From positions 7,254,001 through 7,318,000 of the forward strand of contig NZ_CP109427.1 of NCBI RefSeq assembly GCF_036250695.1: a stretch of DNA of 64,000 nt, written 5' to 3'. Within the stretch, counting starts at the first letter, position 1. Every line of letters begins with the position of its first letter. Positions 32,693 through 42,829 of the stretch are shown piece after piece. The stretch is from Streptomyces sp. NBC_01497 (lineage in GTDB: Bacteria > Actinomycetota > Actinomycetes > Streptomycetales > Streptomycetaceae). The notes beneath the pieces are model-generated. The model made no database searches and was not told where the DNA came from. It was given only the letters and a program-made list of their open reading frames with translations. The position numbers and the translations under genes were made by a program.

Positions 32693-34099
32693 TCACCTTG
32701 GGTCCCCCGTCACCTTGCCCGGGTTGAACAGGCCGAGCGGGTCCAGCGTGAGCTTGAGCGCGTCCTGCATCGCGCAGACCTCGGGCCCCAGTTCCCCGCG
32801 CATGCCGCCGCGCTTGAGCAGCCCGACCCCGTGCTCGCCGGTGACCGTGCCGCCCAGTGCCACCGCCGCCACCAGCAGTTCCTCGAACGCGGCCTGCGCC
32901 GCCCGGCGCGCCGTGTCGTCGCCGGGTGCGGTGATCAGCAGCGGATGCAGGTTGCCGTCTCCGGCGTGCGCGATGGTCGCGATCCGTACGCCGTGCCGCG
33001 CGCCGATCTCCTCCGTGCGGGCGAGCATCTCGGGGACGGCCGAGAGGGGCACGCACACGTCCTCGGTGAGGACCGGCCCCAGTCGTTCCAGTGCGGGGTA
33101 GGCGAGCCGCCGCGCCTCGAACAGCGCCTCCGCCTCCGTGGCGTCCGTGGAGCGCTCCGCCCAGCGGGCGCCGGAGTCGGTGAAGGCCGCGGCGACCGCC
33201 TCCGCCTCGTCGAGGCCCGCCTGCCCCGGCGCGTCGAGCCGTGCCAGCAGCAGCGCGTTCGCCTCCGGACCGATTCCGAGATGCTTCCACTCCTCCACGG
33301 CCTCCAGGCAGGCGCGGTCGAGGAGTTCGAGCGCGGCGGGCCGCAGTCCGCGCCGCGTGCACAGCGCGACGGCCTCGCCCGCCGTCACCAGGTCGTCGAA
33401 GGCCCCGACCACCGTGTGCGGGGCGTCGCGCAGCGCCGGGCGCAGCCTGAGGGTGATCTCGGTGACGACGCCGAGAGTTCCCTCGGAGCCGACGAACAGA
33501 CCGGCGAGGTCGTACCCGGACACGCCCTTCGTCGTGCGCCGGCCGAGGCGCACCACCGTGCCGTACGCACCCGCGGGGCCGCCCACGACCGCCTGGAGGC
33601 CGAGCACGTAGTCGCGCGTGACCCCGTATTTGAGGCAGCACAGGCCGCCCGCGTTGGTCGCCACGTTGCCACCGATCGTGGACCAGGGCGCGCTCGCGGG
33701 GTCCGGCGGGTACCACAGGCCGCGCTCGGCCACGGCGGCCTTGAGGTCGTTGTTGACGACGCCCGGCTGGACGACGGCGATCAGGTTCTCCTCGTCGATC
33801 TCCAGAACCCGGTTCATACGGGACATGTCGAGGACGAGGCAGCCGTCCGTGGCGTTGGCCCCGCCGGACAGTCCCGTCCCCGCGCCGCGGGGGACCACCG
33901 CGACGCCCAAGTCCGCGCAGGCGGCGACGGCCGCCGCCACCTCCGCCGTGGAGGTGGCGCGCAGCGCGGCCAGCGGGCGCCCCGCGGGTGCCCATTCGGC
34001 GTCGTCCGCGCTCAGGGAAGCCAGCACATCGGGATCGGTGACGAGTTCGCTGTCCGGGAGCGCCGCGGCGAGGGCTGTACGGGGATCTGCGGTCGTGAT
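32693..34099 (-). CDS. FAD-binding oxidase, glycolate oxidase GlcD-like, with ATC start
   Basis: A 468-residue flavoenzyme of the FAD-binding type 4 family (GlcD, D-lactate dehydrogenase). Motifs: VVPRGAGTGLSGGANATDG in the FAD domain near residue 68, TIGGNVATNAGGLCCLKYG near residue 140, and C-terminal THAGDGNLHP-like IAHAGDGNLHPLL plus GTVTGEHGVGLLK. It oxidises a 2-hydroxy acid. No GlcE/GlcF genes are adjacent. There is no ATG, GTG or TTG at the expected start: GAGGAGG is followed after 6 bases by ATC, then ACGACCGCAGAT (TTAD). In-frame ATG at 34171 lies upstream of the ribosome binding site and in non-coding-like sequence. Confidence 0.87.
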   Translation of the reverse strand: MTTADPRTALAAALPDSELVTDPDVLASLSADDAEWAPAGRPLAALRATSTAEVAAAVAACADLGVAVVPRGAGTGLSGGANATDGCLVLDMSRMNRVLEIDEENLIAVVQPGVVNNDLKAAVAERGLWYPPDPASAPWSTIGGNVATNAGGLCCLKYGVTRDYVLGLQAVVGGPAGAYGTVVRLGRRTTKGVSGYDLAGLFVGSEGTLGVVTEITLRLRPALRDAPHTVVGAFDDLVTAGEAVALCTRRGLRPAALELLDRACLEAVEEWKHLGIGPEANALLLARLDAPGQAGLDEAEAVAAAFTDSGARWAERSTDATEAEALFEARRLAYPALERLGPVLTEDVCVPLSAVPEMLARTEEIGARHGVRIATIAHAGDGNLHPLLITAPGDDTARRAAQAAFEELLVAAVALGGTVTGEHGVGLLKRGGMRGELGPEVCAMQDALKLTLDPLGLFNPGKVTGDPR

Positions 34100-34464
34100 G
34101 GCGTGCCTCCTCGGTCGTGGCGTGTGTGCGTGGCGTCCCGGCCGCGGTGGTCCGCGCGTCCGGCCGCGCACCCGCGTCCGTGTCCTTTACACCTAAGACG
34201 CTAACGCGTGGTCGCGGGAGCTCGGCGGCCCGGACCGGAAGTGTGCGGGCCCCGCCCGCTCACGGTGCCGGGCGACCGGCCGTGCCCGATGCCCGATGCC
34301 CGATGCCCCAGGCCTCGGCCGGTCCCGCGCCGCGGCGTCGGCGCGGCTGCCCGGAACCGGGAAAACCCACTGGCCGGGGAGGGGATGGCATGGGATACGT
34401 TCGAGGCTGTTCGGTAACCCGTACGGCCGGTCCCGGCCGTCTCCTGCCGCCCTGGAGGGCCAGT
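34100..34464. other. Divergent promoter region with GCCCGAT repeats
   Basis: Lies between the GlcD-like gene (minus) and the threonine-dehydratase-like gene (plus). On the minus strand TTAGCG and TGTAAA flank a short spacer around 34183-34205, a weak promoter candidate. GCCCGAT is repeated three times near 34285-34308. No gene seen. Confidence 0.4.
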
Positions 34465-35430
34465 ATGACGAAGACGCCGCCGGTCACCCTGGACGACGTC
34501 CGTGACGCCGCCGAGCGGATCAAGGGTGTCGCGCACCGCACGCCCGTCCTGCGCTCCCGGACCCTGGACGAGCTGGTGGGTGCGGAGGTGTTCCTGAAGT
34601 GCGAGAACCTCCAGCGCGTCGGGGCGTTCAAGTTCCGCGGCGCGTACAACGCGGCGTCCCGGCTGTCACCCCGGCAGCTGGCCGCCGGCATCGCCGCGTA
34701 CTCCTCCGGCAACCACGCGCAGGCCGTCGCGCTCGCCGCACGGGAGCTCGGCAGTACCGCGGTCATCCTGATGCCGCAGGACACCCCGCGCTCCAAGCGG
34801 GAGGCCACGGCCGGCTACGGCGCCGAGGTCCTCACGTACGACCGCTACACCGGTGACCGGGTCGCCCTCGGCGAGGCGATGGCCGCCGAACGGGGGCTGA
34901 CCCTCATCCCGCCGTACGAACACCCGGACGTCATCGCGGGGCAGGGGACGGCCGCGCTGGAGCTGATCGAGGAGGTCGACGGGCTCGACACGCTCGTCGT
35001 GCCGGTCGGCGGCGGCGGGCTGCTCGCCGGGGCCTCGACCGCGGCCAAGGGGCTGAACGCCGGTATCCGGGTGATCGGGGTCGAACCCGAGGCGGGCGAC
35101 GACACGAAGCGCTCCCTCGCTGCGGGCCGTCGTGTCACGGTCCCGGTCCCCAGGACCATCGCGGACGGCCAGGCCGCCGAGACGCCCGGCGAGCTGACGT
35201 TCTCGATCAACGAGCGGCTGGTGGACGGCATCGTCCTCGTCTCCGACGACGAGATCCGCGACGCGATGCGGATGGCTTTCGAGCGGCTGAAGACCGTGAT
35301 CGAACCGAGCGGAGCCACCGGCCTGGCCGCGCTCCTCACAGGCCGCGTGCGGAGCCCCGGACGCGTCGGCGTGATCATCTCCGGCGGCAACATCGACGCG
35401 CGCCGTTTCGCGGAGCTCTGCGGCGACTGA
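34465..35430 (+). CDS. Threonine/serine dehydratase-like PLP enzyme
   Basis: A 321-residue fold-type II PLP enzyme lacking the C-terminal ACT regulatory domain. It is therefore of the catabolic threonine dehydratase / serine racemase / threo-3-hydroxyaspartate dehydratase size class. The PLP lysine is in GAFKFRGAYNAAS near residue 54, SSGNHAQAVALAA near residue 80, and the phosphate loop VPVGGGGLLAGAS near residue 180. It deaminates threonine or serine to the 2-oxo acid and ammonia. The ATG follows GGAGG. Not an ilvA because length and context differ. Confidence 0.88.
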   Translation: MTKTPPVTLDDVRDAAERIKGVAHRTPVLRSRTLDELVGAEVFLKCENLQRVGAFKFRGAYNAASRLSPRQLAAGIAAYSSGNHAQAVALAARELGSTAVILMPQDTPRSKREATAGYGAEVLTYDRYTGDRVALGEAMAAERGLTLIPPYEHPDVIAGQGTAALELIEEVDGLDTLVVPVGGGGLLAGASTAAKGLNAGIRVIGVEPEAGDDTKRSLAAGRRVTVPVPRTIADGQAAETPGELTFSINERLVDGIVLVSDDEIRDAMRMAFERLKTVIEPSGATGLAALLTGRVRSPGRVGVIISGGNIDARRFAELCGD

Positions 35431-35472
35431 GATGCCCCCACGGGCGCGCGGCCTGCTGTCCCCGCGCGCCCC

Positions 35473-36372
35473 TCAGAGCGCGGTCCGCACCGGTGCCCGG
35501 GCTGCCAGCCGCCGGAGCGCCGCCTCCGAGGGTGAGCCCGGCTCCGCCGTGTGCATGCCCAGGATCTGGTCGGGGTCGGTGGTCGGGGTCAGCGACTCGT
35601 AGCCGAGGACCAGGTCGCCGACCACCGGGTGGTGATAGCGCTTCACGCCGTACCCACGCTCCGACACGTCGTGCCGGGCCCACCACCGCCGGAAATCGCC
35701 GTCCCGGTCGGACAACTCGGCGACCAGGCCCGCCAGCAGGGGATCGCCGGGATGCCGCCCCGCGTCGAGGCGCAGAGCGGCGACGGTGCTGCGCGCGGCG
35801 GCCGGCCAGTCCACGTACAGGCTCCGTGCCGTGGGGTCGAGGAAGAGATAACGCAGCATGTTGCGGTCCGGGGCGGGCATCGCGTCGAAATCGGTGTAGA
35901 AGGCGCGGGCGAGGGCGTTGCTCGCCAGGACGTCGTAGCGGCGGCCGAGCACGAGCGCCGGGGCGTCGTCGAGCCCGTCGAGGAGCCGTAGGAGTCCGGG
36001 CCGTACGCGCTGCACCGCGTCCACCGGCGCGCGGGCCGCACCGCGTCCGCGGCGGCGCCGGTGCGCGGGCCCCGCGAGGGTGAAGAGATGCGCGCGCTCC
36101 GTGTCGTCCAGCCGCAGCGCGCGGGCGAGTGAGGCCAGCACGGCGTCCGAGACGTTCGCGCCCCGCCCGCGTTCCAGACGCACGTAGTAGTCCACGCTCA
36201 CCCCGGCCAAGCGGGCGACTTCCTCGCGGCGCAGTCCCGGCACCCGGCGCGGACCCTGCCCGGCGAGCGCGGACAGGCCCGCCTCGCCGGGCGAGATCCT
36301 GGCCCGCCGGCTGCGGAGGAACTCCCTGAGCTCCGTGTTCGCGTCATGGTCCGCCTCGTCCGCTTCGCGCAT
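35473..36372 (-). CDS. XRE-family regulator with MmyB-like ligand domain
   Basis: A 299-residue regulator. An HTH_31/XRE domain (GLRREEVARLAGVSVDYYVRLERGRG) occupies residues about 10-85. An MmyB-like PAS-type ligand domain follows (DVLASNALARAFYTDF, RYLFLDPTARSLYVDW, GYGVKRYHHPVVGDL), thought to bind a fatty acid-like ligand. Such proteins usually control an adjacent divergent oxidoreductase, here the aldo/keto reductase at 36500. The start has no strong ribosome binding site. Two CTGGTACNTG repeats lie between the genes (near 36417 and 36463) and may be its sites. Confidence 0.88.
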   Translation of the reverse strand: MREADEADHDANTELREFLRSRRARISPGEAGLSALAGQGPRRVPGLRREEVARLAGVSVDYYVRLERGRGANVSDAVLASLARALRLDDTERAHLFTLAGPAHRRRRGRGAARAPVDAVQRVRPGLLRLLDGLDDAPALVLGRRYDVLASNALARAFYTDFDAMPAPDRNMLRYLFLDPTARSLYVDWPAAARSTVAALRLDAGRHPGDPLLAGLVAELSDRDGDFRRWWARHDVSERGYGVKRYHHPVVGDLVLGYESLTPTTDPDQILGMHTAEPGSPSEAALRRLAARAPVRTAL

Positions 36373-36499
36373 ACCGCCAGGGTATTCCCGCCGCCCGCGG
36401 TGCCCGGGGGGTTCTCCTGGTACCTGGCTCGCGCGCTGCGACCGCCCTCCGCCGGTGTTTGGCTGGTACGTGAACAGACGAGAGCGGCGGGAGAGGGCA

Positions 36500-37519
36500 A
36501 TGGAACGCAGAATCCTCGGCGGTACGGGCATGTCGGTCAGCGAGTTCGCGCTGGGCACGATGATGCTCGGGGAGATGGGCAACACCGACCACGACGAGTC
36601 GGTGCGCATCATCCACACGGCGATGGACGCCGGCATCAACTTCATCGACACGGCGGACGTCTACTCCGCCGGGGAGAGCGAGACCATCGTCGGCAAGGCG
36701 CTCAAGGGACGCCGCGACGAGGTCGTGCTCGCGACCAAGTTCGCGATGCCGATGGGCGCCGACGACAACCAGCGTGGCGGATCCCGTAAGTGGATCATGC
36801 GTGCGGTGGAGGGGAGCCTGAGCCGCCTGGGCACCGACCACATCGACCTGTACCAGATGCACCGCTGGGACCCGGTCACGGAACTGGACGAGACCCTTTC
36901 CGCGCTCTCGGACCTCGTCAGGGAGGGCAAGGTGCGGGCCTTCGGCTCGTCGATGTTCCACCCCGGGCAGACCGTCGAGGCCCAGTGGACCGCGGAGCGC
37001 CGGGGCCACCACCGCTTCCGGTCGGAACAGCCCCAGTACAACATGCTGTTGCGCGGCATCGAGGCCGATGTCCTGCCGACCGCGCAGCGTTACGGCATGG
37101 GCGTCCTGACGTTCGGACCGCTCGGCTCCGGCTGGCTCTCCGGCCGTGCCGATCCGACGGCCGGGCACCGCAACGCCGGCCCCGGTGCGCGGCTGTTCGA
37201 CCAGTCGGACCCGGGCAACCGTGCCAAGGCCGAGGCCGTTCAGAAGCTGTCGAAGGTGGCGGACGAGGCGGGCCTGCCGATGCCGCACCTGGCCACGGCC
37301 TTCGTGCGGGCGCACCCGGCGGTCACGTCCGTCCTCATCGGGCCGCGCACGCCGGAGCATCTCGCGGGCCTGCTGTCGGGCGCGGACGTGGTGCTCGGTG
37401 ACGACGTGCTCGACCGGATCGACGAGATCGTTCCGCCGGGCACCGACCTGAACCACAACGACCGGATGTTCGTGCCGTCCGCGCTGGACGACAAGCGGGC
37501 CCGGCGTATCGCCCGCTGA
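36500..37519 (+). CDS. Aldo/keto reductase
   Basis: A 339-residue NADPH-dependent reductase of the AKR superfamily. The catalytic tetrad is visible: Asp and Tyr in DTADVYSAGESE near residue 50, Lys in VLATKFAMPM near residue 77, and His in YQMHRWDP near residue 120. The C-terminal cofactor segment SVLIGPRTPEHLAG is also present. GGAGAGGG lies 2 bases before the ATG. Divergent MmyB-type regulator gene upstream. Substrate not known. Confidence 0.92.
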   Translation: MERRILGGTGMSVSEFALGTMMLGEMGNTDHDESVRIIHTAMDAGINFIDTADVYSAGESETIVGKALKGRRDEVVLATKFAMPMGADDNQRGGSRKWIMRAVEGSLSRLGTDHIDLYQMHRWDPVTELDETLSALSDLVREGKVRAFGSSMFHPGQTVEAQWTAERRGHHRFRSEQPQYNMLLRGIEADVLPTAQRYGMGVLTFGPLGSGWLSGRADPTAGHRNAGPGARLFDQSDPGNRAKAEAVQKLSKVADEAGLPMPHLATAFVRAHPAVTSVLIGPRTPEHLAGLLSGADVVLGDDVLDRIDEIVPPGTDLNHNDRMFVPSALDDKRARRIAR

Positions 37520-37547
37520 CCGCCCGGGCGGTCGGACCCGCTTGACC

Positions 37548-37586
37548 GGCGGCCGTCCCCGCGCTCACCGCACGGGGACGGCCGCC
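37548..37586. terminator. Hairpin between convergent AKR and TetR genes
   Basis: GGCGGCCGTCCCC and GGGGACGGCCGCC, a perfect 13-bp stem with a 13-base loop. It overlaps the last codons and stop of the convergent TetR gene. Confidence 0.65.
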
Positions 37587-38173
37587 GCCTCGCGCATCCG
37601 GGAGATGTTCCAGTCCAGGGCGGCCTTGAGGTGCTCCGACCGACCCGTCGCCAGCATGATCGCCACACCGCCCTGGACACCGGCGAGGAGGGCCGCCGCC
37701 GCGGCCTCGACGTCGTAGGACTCGGGCAGCAGGCCGCCGTCCCGCAGGGCCCTGATGCCGGTCGCGAGGTGCTCCTGCCAGGAGCTGAGGAGCCCCACGA
37801 CGATGGCACGGGCGCCCGGCGTCGACCGCCCGACCTGCTGGAACAAGGAGCCGAGCGGGCAGGTGTCGCCCTGCGCCTCGTACCGCGCCACGACGGCGTC
37901 CCGCCAGCGGTACCAGGCATCCCAGGAGTCCAGGCAGCCCAGGTACGGCTGCTGGTCGTCGAGGACGCGGTCCGCCTCGTACTGTGCGACGGCCAGCAGG
38001 AGCTGGTCCTTTCCCTCGGGGAAGTAGTGGAACAACTGGCTCTTGCTGGTGCCGGACCGCTCCCTGATGTCGTCCAGGGTCGCGGTGACCCCCGCTTCGC
38101 GCAGGACGAGGGCCGCGGACTCCACGATCCGGGTGCGGGTGGCCCGGCCCTTCGCGGTCAGGGCGGCTGTCAT
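37565..38173 (-). CDS. TetR-family regulator
   Basis: A 202-residue TetR protein. The HTH contains RTRIVESAALVLREAGVTA and SGTSKSQLFHYFPEGKDQLL. The C-terminal domain has the GDTCPLGSLFQQVG motif of the TetR_C_16-like group. The ATG follows GGGAGGA. Its sequence resembles the TetR at 50559 around the FHYFPEGK element, so the two are probably distant paralogues. A perfect palindrome 32-49 bp upstream suggests autoregulation. The downstream target is not obvious. Confidence 0.9.
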   Translation of the reverse strand: MTAALTAKGRATRTRIVESAALVLREAGVTATLDDIRERSGTSKSQLFHYFPEGKDQLLLAVAQYEADRVLDDQQPYLGCLDSWDAWYRWRDAVVARYEAQGDTCPLGSLFQQVGRSTPGARAIVVGLLSSWQEHLATGIRALRDGGLLPESYDVEAAAAALLAGVQGGVAIMLATGRSEHLKAALDWNISRMREAAAVPVR

Positions 38174-38204
38174 CGGGTCCTCCCGGGATCTCGCGGTCGA
38201 CTCA

Positions 38205-38222
38205 CTGGACCAGATAGTCCAG
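38205..38222. promoter_or_regulatory. TetR operator CTGGAC-N6-GTCCAG
   Basis: A perfect inverted repeat just upstream of the TetR gene. The following GTCGACCAGATTA repeats the CCAGAT element, so a second weaker site may exist. Confidence 0.7.
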
Positions 38223-38337
38223 ATCCTGTCGACCAGATTACCGCGGGAGCCGAGCCGACCGGGTCCGGTGCCCCGACCGTGTCCAGGTCCTGCGGGAGGA
38301 GCGCTCGCCGGGCCCTGGCCCGGGGGGCGTCACGGCC

Positions 38338-38754
38338 TCACTTGGCGAGCGGCTGGTTGAAGCGCAACAGGTTGCCCGCGGGGTCGCGGAACGCACAGTC
38401 GCGGACGCCGTAGGGCTGGTCCATGGGCTCCTGCAGCACCTCGCCGCCCGCGGCGCTGATGCGCTCGAAAGTGGCGTCGCAGTCGTCCGTCACGAAGATG
38501 ACTCCGCGCAACAGGCCCTTGGCCATCAGCTCCGCCATGGCCTGCTTGTCGGCCGACGAGGCGTTCGGGTCCGCGAGGGGCGGTTCCAGCACGATGTTCA
38601 CGTCCGGCTGCGAGGGCGCCCCGACGGTCACCCAGCGCATGCCCTCGAACCCGACGTCGTTGCGTACCTCGAAGCCGAGCACGTCCCGGTAGAAGGCGAG
38701 CGCCCTGTCGTGGTCGTCCACGGCGATGAAGCATTGCGAAACCCTGATGTCCAT
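38338..38754 (-). CDS. VOC-family (glyoxalase-like) protein
   Basis: A 138-residue vicinal-oxygen-chelate protein with two beta-alpha-beta-beta-beta modules: CFIAVDDHDRALAFYRDVLG near the start and CAFRDPAGNLLRFNQPL at the end. Typical of dioxygenase/bleomycin-resistance-like single proteins. Start uncertain: an ATG was chosen; a GTG nine bases upstream begins one base after the AraC stop codon, so translation is probably coupled to the AraC gene. Substrate unknown. Confidence 0.85.
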   Translation of the reverse strand: MDIRVSQCFIAVDDHDRALAFYRDVLGFEVRNDVGFEGMRWVTVGAPSQPDVNIVLEPPLADPNASSADKQAMAELMAKGLLRGVIFVTDDCDATFERISAAGGEVLQEPMDQPYGVRDCAFRDPAGNLLRFNQPLAK

Positions 38755-38764
38755 GCCGCACACG

Positions 38765-39193
38765 CTACGGCCGGGGCGCGGGGCCCGCTTCTCTGTTCCT
38801 GACCGGTCGCGTGTGGATCTTCGCCATGCAGGCCGGGATGGCGGCGCTCGCGTCGTGGTTCCGGGCCCGGTAGACGCTCGGGCTCTCGCCGACCAGTTCG
38901 GTGAAGCGCGAACTGAACGAGCCCAGCGACGAACAGCCGACGGCGAAGCAGACCTCCGTCACACTCAGGTCGCCCCGGCGCAGCAGGGCCTTGGCCCGCT
39001 CGATGCGGCGGGTCATCAGGTAGCTGTACGGGGTCTCGCCGAAGGCGGCGCGAAAGCTGCGGGAGAAATGGCCCGCCGACATCAGGGCGTCACGCGCGAG
39101 CGCCGGCACGTCGAGCGGCTGCGCGTAGTCCCGGTCCATCCGGTCGCGGGTGCGCCGCAGCCGGACGAGGTCGTCGAGGTCCTGCTGTCTCAT
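38765..39193 (-). CDS. Short AraC-family regulator
   Basis: A 142-residue protein that is mostly the AraC DNA-binding domain with two HTH motifs (LARDALMSAGHFSRSFRAAF and VTEVCFAVGCSSLGSFSSRF). No separate sensing domain is present. Regulators of this size often act with a neighbouring VOC or SRPBCC protein; here the VOC gene follows almost without a gap. No ribosome binding site is evident, so a leaderless message is possible. Confidence 0.9.
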   Translation of the reverse strand: MRQQDLDDLVRLRRTRDRMDRDYAQPLDVPALARDALMSAGHFSRSFRAAFGETPYSYLMTRRIERAKALLRRGDLSVTEVCFAVGCSSLGSFSSRFTELVGESPSVYRARNHDASAAIPACMAKIHTRPVRNREAGPAPRP

Positions 39194-39628
39194 TTGATCA
39201 GTTTGTCATGGCGGCGGGAGTGTTGTCCGCCGTCCCGGACACTCGTCCTGGACTCCGCTGCCGGCCGGCCGGCCGGCCTGGATACATGCGCCGTGCGCCG
39301 TCTGCCGTCTGCCGTGATCCGTGCGCCGTGGGCCGGACCCGGCCGTCGAGCCGGGGCCGCGTCCTCTCCGCGACAGGCGGACGCCGTCGCGCCCGGAGAG
39401 TGACGGGCGGACCGATCAGGATTCGAGAAGCGCGTCTGGGGGCGCCGCGGCTAGCGTGAGCGTCGTTGACACACCGACACCGTTCGCCGGACCTTCCGTC
39501 CGCACACCGACCGGGACGTCTCCTGGACGTCGCGGTCGCGAAACCGGCCCTCGGTTCCGCGCCGCGCCGCCCGTCCCGCACGACCGTGCGACACCGGGCC
39601 GACGCGGCCCACGACTTCAGGAGTGACC
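39194..39628. other. Intergenic stretch without a convincing gene
   Basis: Short GCCGT/GTCTGCC repeats lie around 39289-39335 and a TTGACA hexamer at 39467. It carries the divergent promoters of the AraC and second VOC genes, but no clear operator was found. Confidence 0.4.
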
Positions 39629-39985
39629 ATGACCGGCTCTGCCACCCAGGGGATCAAGACCGTGCTGCATCCCGTGTCCGACCTGGCGAAAGCCACAGCG
39701 GTGTACGCCGCGCTGCTCGGCGTGGAGCCGACGACGAACGAGTCCTACTACGTGGGCTTCGAGGCCGCGGGCCAGAACATCGGTCTGGTGCCGGGCGGCG
39801 GCTCCCGGGCCATGACCTCCCCGGTGACCTACTGGCACGTGCCGGACATCGAGGCGAAGCTGGCCGAGGTGACCGCCGCCGGTGCCACCGTGCGGGAGGC
39901 GGCGCACGACGTCGGCGGCGGCCGTCTGGTGGCCACCTTCACCGACCCTGACGGCAATGTCCTCGGGGTCCTTCAGGACCACTGA
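39629..39985 (+). CDS. VOC-family (glyoxalase/bleomycin-resistance-like) protein
   Basis: A 118-residue protein: TVLHPVSDLAKATAVYAALL at the start, the metal/ligand region TYWHVPDIEAKLAEV in the middle, and FTDPDGNVLGVLQD at the end. The ATG is preferred because AGGAG lies 5 bases before it. Located about 200 bp upstream of a UvrA-like gene in the same direction. The pair could form a resistance unit in which this protein binds a toxin. Confidence 0.88.
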   Translation: MTGSATQGIKTVLHPVSDLAKATAVYAALLGVEPTTNESYYVGFEAAGQNIGLVPGGGSRAMTSPVTYWHVPDIEAKLAEVTAAGATVREAAHDVGGGRLVATFTDPDGNVLGVLQDH

Positions 39986-40183
39986 GCGCGGGCGCCTGCT
40001 CCGGGGCTGCCGTCGCCGGCCCCGGCCGGACCCGCCGGGCCGGCGGCCGACGGCACCGCGACCGTGCGGCCGGCCGAGGTCGCGACGTACTGTTCGAAGC
40101 TGCTCGAAGACGGTCGGAGCGGGCCGGGCGATGCCGGCGGGCACCGCCGAACGCGGTCCCGGCCCCGAAACGATGGAGAGACG

Positions 40184-42598
<2,415 letters not shown>

Positions 42599-42779
42599 CC
42601 GCGATACGCCCGAGAGCCCGGGGCGAGTCCGCCCCTCGGCGCGACCCGTCGCGCGCGGCGCGTCGGGTGGGACCCTCCGGGGCGGGCGGCCGGTGGCGGA
42701 CCGGATCGCGCGGCCGTCAGCCGGGGGCCCCCGCGCGGGCGGCGGGTGGCGGATCCGTCCGGCTCGGCTCATCCCCAGC

Positions 42780-42799
42780 GGGAGGCGCCGGCGCCTCCC
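42780..42799. terminator. 20-bp perfect palindrome between convergent genes
   Basis: GGGAGGCGCC joined to GGCGCCTCCC. With no loop bases, the central few pairs would open; it may still terminate both the UvrA-like and the SpoIIE-like transcripts. Confidence 0.5.
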
Positions 42800-42829
42800 G
42801 GTGACGCCGACCGCGCCCGCGGGCGGAGG

